Source: Bacteroidales bacterium (lineage in GTDB: Bacteria > Bacteroidota > Bacteroidia > Bacteroidales > UBA932). Taken from it: a stretch of 5,135 nt of DNA. The stretch lies in NCBI GenBank assembly GCA_018433265.1, contig JAHDRO010000395.1, forward strand, positions 1 to 5,135, in the 5' to 3' direction. Shown in pieces: positions 1-5,135 of the stretch. Position 1 is the stretch's first letter. Every line of letters begins with the position of its first letter. The translations under genes were made by a program, and so were the position numbers. The notes under the pieces are model-generated. The model worked only from the letters and a program-made list of their open reading frames with translations. It was not told the DNA's origin and searched no databases.

Positions 1-5
1 CGGTT

Positions 6-266
6 GTGACAAAGAGACTTTACAGAGACCCTGATTCCAGAGTTATTGGAGGAGTTTGTAGTGGTCTTGCTTATTATCTCAATGTAGATGTAGTATTAGT
101 CAGGGTGCTTTTTTGTATTGCCTTTATGCTTGGAGGAGTTGGCTTTTGGGGCTATATAATTTTCTGGATAGTTACCCCTTTGGCTAACACTGCATCTAAA
201 AAGTGTGAAATGAGAGGATTACCGGTAACTGCCGAGAATCTGAGAAAGTTTTCAATTTATAAATAA
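6..266 (+). CDS. Short PspC-domain membrane protein (5' end possibly cut by window)
   Basis: The product is 86 residues and is almost entirely one PspC domain, a small membrane-associated module named after the phage-shock protein C of enterobacteria. The motif RLYRDPDSRVIGGVCSGLA (residues 4-22) is the domain's signature, followed by a hydrophobic stretch at about 28-60 that could cross the inner membrane once or twice. A charged tail (KKCEMRG, residues 65-71) closely matches the tail of the PspC domain in the long protein encoded at 620-2134. The first possible start is GTG at 6, but the frame is open to the window edge (the codon before is GTT), so this may instead be the end of a longer protein. 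A 9-base gap to the PadR gene suggests one operon. The role is presumably in envelope-stress sensing or membrane signalling, inferred from the domain only. The domain call is firm; the start is not. Confidence 0.85.
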   Translation: MTKRLYRDPDSRVIGGVCSGLAYYLNVDVVLVRVLFCIAFMLGGVGFWGYIIFWIVTPLANTASKKCEMRGLPVTAENLRKFSIYK

Positions 267-275
267 TTAAAGATT

Positions 276-617
276 ATGAGTGATATAAATACAGACAATA
301 TTAAGTCACAAATGCGAAAAGGAGTACTGGAATATTGTATCCTGAGCATTCTTGACAATCATGATGCCTATGCATCGGAATTGATATGTCAACTTAAGGA
401 AGCGAGTATGATTGTGGTTGAAGGTACGCTTTATCCACTTTTAACTCGCCAAAAGAATCAAGGACTTTTGAGCTACCGTTGGGAGGAATCTCCTCAAGGT
501 CCTCCAAGAAAATATTATTCCATAACTGCTAAAGGAAGGGCTCTTCTGGCAGAGATGGATGTAGTCTGGGAAGAGTTAATTCAAACAATCGCATTATTAA
601 GAAAAAACAATAATTAA
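276..617 (+). CDS. PadR-family transcriptional regulator
   Basis: This 113-residue protein has the size and pattern of a short PadR-family (PF03551-type) winged-helix DNA-binding protein. It has a first helix MRKGVLEYCILSIL (13-26), then YASELICQLKEA (32-43), the recognition helix region VVEGTLYPLLTRQKNQGLL (47-65), and the wing SYRWEESPQGPPRKYYSIT (66-84). A C-terminal helix (about 86-110) probably serves dimerisation. It lies 9 bases after the short PspC gene and 2 bases before the long PspC gene, so the three are almost surely co-transcribed and translationally coupled. PadR proteins usually repress their own operon or a neighbour and often respond to a small molecule or stress; the likely target here is the PspC operon, whose promoter lies outside the window. 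The start ATG at 276 is preferred over the internal ATG at 312, because the N-terminal NTDNIKSQMRKG pattern is typical of Bacteroidota homologues. The ligand cannot be predicted. Confidence 0.93.
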   Translation: MSDINTDNIKSQMRKGVLEYCILSILDNHDAYASELICQLKEASMIVVEGTLYPLLTRQKNQGLLSYRWEESPQGPPRKYYSITAKGRALLAEMDVVWEELIQTIALLRKNNN

Positions 618-619
618 CT

Positions 620-2134
620 ATGAAAAAGGTTGTTAAAGTAAGTATAGGAAATCTTGCCTTTACCATTGATGAAGATGGATATGAATTGTTAAAATCCTAT
701 TTGGGAGAACTGAGGGCTCATTATAGATTGAAACCAAGCGGAAATGAAATTGTTGAAGGCATAGAAGAGAGAATGGCTGAGCTTTTTATTGAAAAAGCCG
801 GCATAAACAGTGTGGTTTCGTTTGAGATAGTAAAAGAGGTTATTAATATTCTTGGAAGGCCTGAAGTTATTGATGAAGAATCCGCAGAAGATTTTAATGA
901 AAGAAAGGACTCGTCTTACAGATCTATTCCAAGAAGACTTTTTCGTGATCCGGACAATAAAATGATTGGCGGAGTCTGTTCCGGTCTTGCAGCTTACATA
1001 AATACAGATCCGCTTTTAATCAGAATTTTGTTCATAATATTTTTCCTTGGTTTTTCATTCCTTGGTACTCACATTGGTGGCCCAATATTTATGCTATTGC
1101 TATATTGTGTTTTATGGATAATGATTCCTGAAGCAAAAACAGTTGAACAAAAATGTGCGATGAGAGGCGAGGGGGTTGACCTTCACAATATTCAGCGAAG
1201 AGTAGAAGATGGTGCTTCAAAATTCAGTGAGTATGTTAGAAATTCATCTTCAGACAGTAACTCAACGATGACAAAGGTATCGAAGGTTGTTACAAAGATA
1301 TTTGCTATTTTATTTATTATTTCTGCAATAATTGGTATATTATCGTTAACTCTTCTTTTCCTAGGCATCGAGATAATGAATGGCTTCTTCCCGATAAATC
1401 TATTTGATTTTGTTGAGTTTGGAATAACTAATCCGTTCTGGATGAAGCTTTTAATAATATTAGTGCTTTTACTCCCTTTAGTTTGGATGTTTATAGTGGG
1501 TATACAGACACTTGCCGGATCAAGAGCCAGACGATTTAGACCAGGACTTATAATATTCATTATCTGGGCAATATCTTTTTTCTCGCTTGGAATAGTTGGT
1601 GCTATAGCTTCAAAACCTTTTTGGGGTCAGGCAACCGAAGAAGTTTCGTATGCTTTAAGAGGTGATTTGGATACGATTTATATTCAACTTGAATCTGATA
1701 GAAAGATGCCGATTGATAATTTACTGCTGGAAGCGGACCACTCAAGTTTTAATCTGCTTTGGGTTGATGAATCAGGAAAAGAGTTAGTAATTTTTCCTGA
1801 GATTGACATTATAAGACAGAGTGAAGAGTCTGCAAGAGAATTGGTTTGCGAGACAAGTACAATGTCAAATACTTATGGCGAAGCATTGCTTAAGGGGAGA
1901 AACATGCCTCAGTGTGTAGATGTTAAAGATTCACTTATCACTATAAGAAGTGACATATACAGTAAAAGCACCAAATGGAGTGGAACTACAAAGGAAATTA
2001 AATTATTCGTTCCCGAAAATGTAAAAGTAATTATTACAAAGCCGGTAAATTTTGACTTTTCGCACAGATACAGAAGTGACTTTAAATGGGTGGGAAATTG
2101 TAAACATTTCCACAGTCACTACCGAAGCTATTAA
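620..2134 (+). CDS. Multi-pass PspC-domain membrane protein with N-terminal HAAS-like domain
   Basis: The protein has 504 residues in several parts. Residues 1-90 (KVSIGNLAFTIDEDGYELLKSYL at 6-28, then IEERMAELF and ILGRPEVIDEE) form the small helical domain that precedes PspC in many Bacteroidota proteins and resembles HAAS-type signalling domains. The PspC domain covers about 105-172 (RRLFRDPDNKMIGGVCSGLAAY) with two hydrophobic segments (132-149, 153-170), followed by QKCAMRG (177-183). Further membrane segments lie at about 225-250, 274-298 and 308-330. The basic loops at 171-224 and 299-307 (SRARRFRPG) and an uncharged-to-acidic loop at 251-273 fit a cytoplasmic N terminus and a periplasmic C terminus. 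Residues 331-504 form a soluble, probably beta-rich domain I do not recognise, with a His/aromatic tail (HFHSHYRSY). The gene begins 2 bases after padR, which probably regulates it. A role in envelope stress is inferred from the domain; the exact function is unknown. Confidence 0.9.
   Translation: MKKVVKVSIGNLAFTIDEDGYELLKSYLGELRAHYRLKPSGNEIVEGIEERMAELFIEKAGINSVVSFEIVKEVINILGRPEVIDEESAEDFNERKDSSYRSIPRRLFRDPDNKMIGGVCSGLAAYINTDPLLIRILFIIFFLGFSFLGTHIGGPIFMLLLYCVLWIMIPEAKTVEQKCAMRGEGVDLHNIQRRVEDGASKFSEYVRNSSSDSNSTMTKVSKVVTKIFAILFIISAIIGILSLTLLFLGIEIMNGFFPINLFDFVEFGITNPFWMKLLIILVLLLPLVWMFIVGIQTLAGSRARRFRPGLIIFIIWAISFFSLGIVGAIASKPFWGQATEEVSYALRGDLDTIYIQLESDRKMPIDNLLLEADHSSFNLLWVDESGKELVIFPEIDIIRQSEESARELVCETSTMSNTYGEALLKGRNMPQCVDVKDSLITIRSDIYSKSTKWSGTTKEIKLFVPENVKVIITKPVNFDFSHRYRSDFKWVGNCKHFHSHYRSY
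2075..2120. other. Long imperfect hairpin inside the 3' end of the PspC gene, just past the kbl stop
   Basis: Outer arms AGTGACT (2075-2081) and AGTCACT (2114-2120) are perfect reverse complements. Inside them, GGAAAT (2093-2098) pairs with ATTTCC (2106-2111), extended by GT (2090-2091) with AC (2112-2113) around one bulged G, and a 7-base loop (2099-2105). Bases 2082-2089 form an unpaired bulge on one side. Read on the - strand, the structure begins 16 bases after the kbl stop codon, where a terminator is expected, but no clear run of T follows it. It could be a weak or factor-assisted terminator for kbl, a transcript-stabilising 3' structure, or chance within coding sequence. Confidence 0.35.
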
Positions 2135-2136
2135 TA

Positions 2137-3327
2137 TTACTTGATAACGTTAAGTTCCCTACCAATTTTTATCAATGCTGAAACGCATTTGTCAATATGT
2201 TCAGGCTCGTGACCTGCAGAAATCTGAACCCTTATACGAGCCTGATCCTTTGGAACGACCGGATAATAGAAGCCTGTTACATAGATACCTTCATCAAGCA
2301 TCTTTGATGCAAAGAGTTGTGCCAGTTTGGCATCATAGAGCATGACGGCACAAATGGCTGACTGAGTTGGTTTGATGTCAAAGCCCGCAGTTTGCATTTT
2401 ATTGAAAAAGTAGTTGGTGTTACTATGTAGCTTGTCTTGAAGCTCATTGGTCTTTGACATCATGTTAAATGTTGCAATTCCTGCCGCAACGACCATTGGA
2501 GGGAGTGAGTTTGAGAAAAGATATGGTCTTGATCGTTGGCGAAGCATAGCTACTATCTCCTTTTTGCCAGTAGTGAAGCCGCCTATTGCTCCTCCAAATG
2601 CCTTGCCAAGAGTGCCGGTGATTATTTCTATTTTCCCTTTGAGATCATACAACTCTGTAGTACCTCGTCCAGTCTTGCCAACAACTCCGGCAGAGTGTGA
2701 TTCGTCAACCATTACCATGGCATTGTATTTTTCTGCCAGTTTGTATATTTCACCAAGTGGTGCAACATTGCCATCCATTGAAAAGACGCCGTCAGTGACT
2801 ATAAGTCTGAATCTTTGTGATTGAGCAACATTAAGACATTCTTCCAGCTCAGCCATGTTGGCATTTGCATATCTGTATCTCTGTGCTTTACAAAGTCTTA
2901 CACCATCTATAATAGATGCGTGGTTAAGTGAATCGGATATAATTGCATCGTCTTCTGTAAGAAGAGGTTCAAATACTCCACCATTGGCATCGAAACACGA
3001 GGCATATAAAATTGCATCCTCTGTGCCAAAAAAATCAGAAATTTTTCTTTCCAGTTCGATATGCAGGTCTTGTGTTCCACAAATGAAGCGGACACTTGAC
3101 ATTCCAAATCCTCTTTTGTCGAGAGCATCTTTGGCAGCATTTATGAGAACAGGATTATTGGAAAGTCCAAGATAATTATTTGAGCAGAAATTGAGAACCT
3201 CCTGTCCTGTACTAACTTTGATAACAGCTTTTTGAGATGTTGTAATTACTCTTTCATCCTTATAAAGGCCTGAAGATTTGATTTCTTGTAATGCTTGTGA
3301 CAAATAGTTCTGAAAATTGTTGTACAT
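2137..3327 (-). CDS. kbl: Glycine C-acetyltransferase (2-amino-3-ketobutyrate CoA ligase)
   Basis: This PLP-dependent enzyme of the alpha-oxoamine synthase family cleaves 2-amino-3-ketobutyrate with CoA to glycine and acetyl-CoA (or the reverse), the second step of threonine breakdown by threonine dehydrogenase; it acts in the cytoplasm. Numbered from the ATG at 3327, the 396 residues match E. coli Kbl (398) from end to end. The substrate-specific blocks are GFGMSSVRFICGTQD (73-87), ASCFDANGG (109-117) and HASIIDGVRL (136-145; His136 stacks on PLP). VDESH (Asp208, His211) and TGTLGKAFGG (Lys242, the Schiff-base lysine) follow, then RQRSRPYLFSNSLPP and ARIRVQ with the carboxylate-binding Arg366. 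A longer frame begins at a TTG at 3354, but the ATG at 3327 aligns with the E. coli start and leaves a reasonable leader, so I chose it. No threonine dehydrogenase gene lies beside it. Relatives such as BioF and serine palmitoyltransferase are less likely given these motifs. Confidence 0.96.
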   Translation of the reverse strand: MYNNFQNYLSQALQEIKSSGLYKDERVITTSQKAVIKVSTGQEVLNFCSNNYLGLSNNPVLINAAKDALDKRGFGMSSVRFICGTQDLHIELERKISDFFGTEDAILYASCFDANGGVFEPLLTEDDAIISDSLNHASIIDGVRLCKAQRYRYANANMAELEECLNVAQSQRFRLIVTDGVFSMDGNVAPLGEIYKLAEKYNAMVMVDESHSAGVVGKTGRGTTELYDLKGKIEIITGTLGKAFGGAIGGFTTGKKEIVAMLRQRSRPYLFSNSLPPMVVAAGIATFNMMSKTNELQDKLHSNTNYFFNKMQTAGFDIKPTQSAICAVMLYDAKLAQLFASKMLDEGIYVTGFYYPVVPKDQARIRVQISAGHEPEHIDKCVSALIKIGRELNVIK

Positions 3328-3360
3328 ATTTCTATAATTAGATGATTGCGACAAAGTACT

Positions 3361-3376
3361 GTTTACTATTGTTTAC
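3361..3376. repeat. Direct repeat GTTTAC x2, 10 bases apart
   Basis: GTTTAC occurs at 3361-3366 and again at 3371-3376, one helical turn apart, just downstream of and touching the kbl -7 element. Two copies on the same face of the helix could bind a regulator of kbl, but the unit is short and AT-rich, so chance is possible. Confidence 0.25.
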
Positions 3377-3383
3377 AAAGTTA
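3376..3383 (-). promoter_or_regulatory. Probable kbl promoter, -7 element
   Basis: On the - strand this reads TAACTTTG, an exact match to the Bacteroidota -7 consensus TAnnTTTG. Transcription would start near 3369, giving a leader of about 40 bases before the ATG at 3327. The AT-rich DNA upstream has no clear TTTG at the expected -33 position, so support rests on the -7 element and its location. Confidence 0.5.
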
Positions 3384-3424
3384 TAATGAAATCTAATATT
3401 TTATAAAAAAATATGAAAACTATT

Positions 3425-3455
3425 TTTGTTTTTTAAGTTTTCAATTGTAAATTTG
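3425..3455 (+). promoter_or_regulatory. Promoter of the tetR-tolC operon (Bacteroidota type)
   Basis: TTTG at 3425-3428 and TAAATTTG at 3448-3455 match the Bacteroidota -33 (TTTG) and -7 (TAnnTTTG) elements, with a 19-base spacer that fits the consensus. Transcription would start near 3461, leaving a leader of only about 20 bases before the ATG at 3481. This is the best-supported promoter in the window. Confidence 0.75.
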
Positions 3456-3474
3456 CGCCTCAATTTTGCAATTG
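3442..3474. promoter_or_regulatory. Inverted repeat, probable operator of the TetR-family regulator
   Basis: Two 14-base arms, CAATTGTAAATTTG (3442-3455) and CAATTTTGCAATTG (3461-3474), flank the 5-base spacer CGCCT. The second arm, reversed and complemented, matches the first at 12 of 14 positions. The left arm covers the whole -7 element of the tetR promoter, and the right arm covers the predicted transcription start and leader. Size, symmetry and position are as expected for a TetR-family dimer or pair of dimers repressing its own operon. Binding by this regulator is inferred from proximity, not shown. Confidence 0.6.
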
Positions 3475-3480
3475 TTTAAT

Positions 3481-4116
3481 ATGGAATTAAAAGAGAGGAT
3501 TGTAGAAAGTTCTATTAGGCTTTTTTTGCAGCGTGGATGTAAATCAGTCACTATGGATGACATAGTTGCAGAAATAGGAATATCAAAAAGAACTTTGTAT
3601 GAAATTTTTGAAGATAAGAATTCGTTATTGATTGAATGTCTGGAAACAGTTTATACAAGGACAAAAACTATTACAGACCACATATTTGCAACAGCAAATA
3701 ATGTATTTGAACTTATTTTCAGGACATATGAATGCCAATCGGACAGCGGGTATCATTTGAGATTGTCTTTTTTAACTGAGTTAAAAAAATACTATCCGGA
3801 GGTATATGAACAATTAATGGCAAAGTTTTCGAAGTATCATTACGAGAATACTATCAAGTTTATAAGTAGAGGACAGGCTGAGGGGTTAATTATGGAGCAA
3901 CTGGATATAAGCATAGTTTCGCGGACGTTGATTACAATGTCCAATATAGTAATCAGGGATGATACATATGATAACGTTAATGCAACCAAAATAGAGATAT
4001 TAAAGCAGATAATATTGCTTTATATTAGAGGAATATCAACAGAAAGAGGTATAAAATTATTAGATAATTATTTAAATAATAAACAATATGATCAGAAGAA
4101 AAATGAAAAAAATTAG
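3481..4116 (+). CDS. TetR/AcrR-family transcriptional regulator of an efflux operon
   Basis: The ATG at 3481 gives 211 residues, the normal length for the family. The N-terminal DNA-binding domain (about 4-50) has the classic helix-turn-helix VTMDDIVAEIGISKRTLYEIFEDKNSLL (23-50), preceded by IVESSIRLFLQRGCKSV. Residues 55-200 are helical and form the ligand-binding and dimerisation part, which is poorly conserved in the family; LRLSFLTELKKYYPEVYEQL (93-112) is a recognisable stretch. A TTG at 3466 would add five residues (MQLFN), but it lies inside the predicted operator and almost at the transcription start, so the ATG is preferred. The 3' end overlaps the TolC-family gene by 14 bases, so the two are coupled. 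The protein probably represses its own operon through the palindrome at 3442-3474 until a toxic ligand (drug, bile acid or similar) releases it. The ligand is unknown. Confidence 0.93.
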   Translation: MELKERIVESSIRLFLQRGCKSVTMDDIVAEIGISKRTLYEIFEDKNSLLIECLETVYTRTKTITDHIFATANNVFELIFRTYECQSDSGYHLRLSFLTELKKYYPEVYEQLMAKFSKYHYENTIKFISRGQAEGLIMEQLDISIVSRTLITMSNIVIRDDTYDNVNATKIEILKQIILLYIRGISTERGIKLLDNYLNNKQYDQKKNEKN

Positions 4117-5135
4117 AGTATTAATGCTTGGAGCGGCACTATTGCTTTTATGTGGAAATGATGCAATAGCTCAGACAAATATCAGTCAGAATCATGATAC
4201 GTTAAGGCTTACTGTTGATCAAGCTTTGGAAATAGCGCTTAGTGATAATCCCAGCATCAAAATTGCAGAGGCAGAGTTAGAAAGGGTAGATTATCTTAAG
4301 AAAGAAAGTTGGAATGCCCTTCTTCCTGACTTGAACACAACAATGCAGTACACAAATAATATTTACAAGCAGATATTTTTCTCTGATTTTTTCCCCGGAG
4401 GTAAGATGGAGGTGGGTTCAACACACAGTTATTCAGTTACCACAAATGCTACTTTACCGATATTTGCCATGGGTCTATACAAAAACATTGAACTTTCAGG
4501 GTTGGAGATAAAAGCTGCTCTTGAATCTGCCAGGACAACAAAACTAGATCTTATACAGCAGGTTAAAAATAGTTTTTATGGCATTGTTATGATGAAAGAG
4601 TCTCTGAGAGTCCTGGAAAAAAGTTATAAAAATGCTTCGGAGAGCGCAGAAAACATTAAGATGATGTATGAACAGGGACTTGCAAGCGAGTTTGATAAAA
4701 TACGCTCGGACGTTGCAGTAAGAAATATTTTGCCCTCTCTTACCGAAGCAAGAAATGGACTTGAACTTGCTAAGTTACAGCTTAAAATACTTCTTTCATT
4801 GAAAATGGACCTTCCAATTGATGTAATTGGCGATTTTTCATATCTGGAGGCAGAGATAAATAATTTCAACAGGAATATTCCATACAATTTTGAGATGAAT
4901 AGCAGTTTAAGAACAATGGACATTCAGCTTGAAAAGCTGAACAAGACCTTTGAACTCGTTCGTGCTCAAAGACTGCCGGTTCTAGCCGTTTTCTGCAACT
5001 ATGTTATTCAAAAACAGAGCAATGATTTCAGCTTTCAGGGAGTATGGCCAAATTCTTTGATGGTCGGAGTATCTCTCAAAATACCAATTTTTAATAAGTT
5101 TTCCACAACTCTTAAGGAAAAAGAGACAAAAATAG
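4103..5135 (+). CDS. TolC-family outer-membrane efflux protein (3' end beyond window)
   Basis: The frame is open from the overlap with tetR to the window end, giving 344 visible residues of a family usually about 420-490 long. MKKIRVLMLGAALLLLCGND followed by AIAQ (21-24) is a signal peptide with likely cleavage after Ala23. The mature part begins with LRLTVDQALEIALSDNPSIK (35-53), the standard opening of outer-membrane efflux proteins (PF02321-type). Long amphipathic helices follow (about 55-75, 130-235), with beta-strand segments (MQYTNNIYKQIFF, SYSVTTNATLPIF). A second repeat starts near 262 (SSLRTMDIQLEKLNK, then RLPVLAVFCNY and VGVSLKIPIFNK). TolC proteins form trimeric channels through the outer membrane and periplasm that work with an adaptor and an inner-membrane pump; those genes are expected downstream. 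ATG 4103 gives a clean signal peptide and a purine-rich upstream AGAAGAAAA; the in-frame ATG at 4088 would add MIRRK and is also possible. Substrates cannot be predicted. Confidence 0.93.
   Translation, partial: MKKIRVLMLGAALLLLCGNDAIAQTNISQNHDTLRLTVDQALEIALSDNPSIKIAEAELERVDYLKKESWNALLPDLNTTMQYTNNIYKQIFFSDFFPGGKMEVGSTHSYSVTTNATLPIFAMGLYKNIELSGLEIKAALESARTTKLDLIQQVKNSFYGIVMMKESLRVLEKSYKNASESAENIKMMYEQGLASEFDKIRSDVAVRNILPSLTEARNGLELAKLQLKILLSLKMDLPIDVIGDFSYLEAEINNFNRNIPYNFEMNSSLRTMDIQLEKLNKTFELVRAQRLPVLAVFCNYVIQKQSNDFSFQGVWPNSLMVGVSLKIPIFNKFSTTLKEKETKI

Noticed and set aside
1192..1560. Open frame of 122 codons on the - strand
   Set aside because: It lies wholly inside the long PspC gene, has no recognisable domain, and mirrors its membrane-segment codons.
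2141..2175. Terminator for the PspC operon from TTGATAA / TTATCAA
   Set aside because: The stem is 7 bases, nearly all A/T, with a 21-base loop and no T-run after it, so it is too weak to call.
2447..2824. Open frame of 125 codons on the + strand
   Set aside because: It is antisense to the highly conserved PLP-binding region of kbl, and its product has no family resemblance.
2855..3175. Open frame of 106 codons on the + strand, and another on the - strand at 2907-3140
   Set aside because: Both lie within kbl in other frames, and the conserved Kbl residues explain the reading of this stretch fully.
2137..3327. BioF or serine palmitoyltransferase instead of Kbl
   Set aside because: The blocks SVRFICGTQD, SCFDANGG and HASIIDGVRLCKAQRYRYAN match Kbl closely, and there are no biotin or sphingolipid genes nearby.
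4103..4174. Lipoprotein signal in the TolC-family protein (LLLLCGN near residues 13-19)
   Set aside because: The residue before Cys17 is Leu rather than Gly, Ala or Ser, so the lipobox is poor, and AIA-Q a few residues later is a good signal peptidase I site.
4624..4923. Open frame of 99 codons on the - strand
   Set aside because: It is antisense to the helical part of the TolC-family gene, with no start context or recognisable product.

Overview
The window looks like chromosomal DNA from a member of the Bacteroidota, most likely Bacteroidales. The DNA is AT-rich. The promoter-like elements upstream of the tetR-type gene fit the Bacteroidota consensus (TTTG near -33, TAnnTTTG near -7) rather than the sigma70 -35/-10 pattern. 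Starts lack strong Shine-Dalgarno sequences. The long PspC-domain protein has the N-terminal domain and the 'KCxMRG' extension that I associate with this phylum. The genus cannot be read from the sequence.

Layout, left to right. (1) At 1-2134 there is a tightly packed + strand cluster: a short PspC-domain membrane protein whose 5' end may be cut by the window, a PadR-family regulator 9 bases later, and a 504-residue multi-pass PspC-domain protein 2 bases after that. This has the form of a self-regulated envelope-stress or membrane-signalling operon. (2) At 2137-3327 on the - strand is kbl, glycine C-acetyltransferase (2-amino-3-ketobutyrate CoA ligase). It converges on the long PspC gene with only 2 bases between the stop codons. 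(3) At 3328-3480 is a divergent intergenic region with promoter elements for kbl and for the next gene, and a 33-base inverted repeat over the second promoter. (4) From 3481 to the window end on the + strand are a TetR-family regulator and an overlapping TolC-family outer-membrane efflux gene, which runs off the window. This is the usual start of a Bacteroidota RND or ABC efflux operon (regulator, outer-membrane channel, then expected adaptor and pump).

The two + strand units are unrelated in function but share a logic: a small one-component repressor-type regulator sits directly upstream of, and co-transcribed with, the envelope genes it probably controls. kbl between them is a stand-alone metabolic gene for threonine/glycine interconversion. 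There is no gene-free stretch longer than about 155 bases. I see no RNA genes, mobile elements or CRISPR arrays, and no clearly undescribed system. The best leads are the operator-like palindrome at 3442-3474, the PspC-PadR-PspC arrangement with its uncharacterised C-terminal domain, and a long hairpin inside the end of the PspC gene just past the kbl stop.
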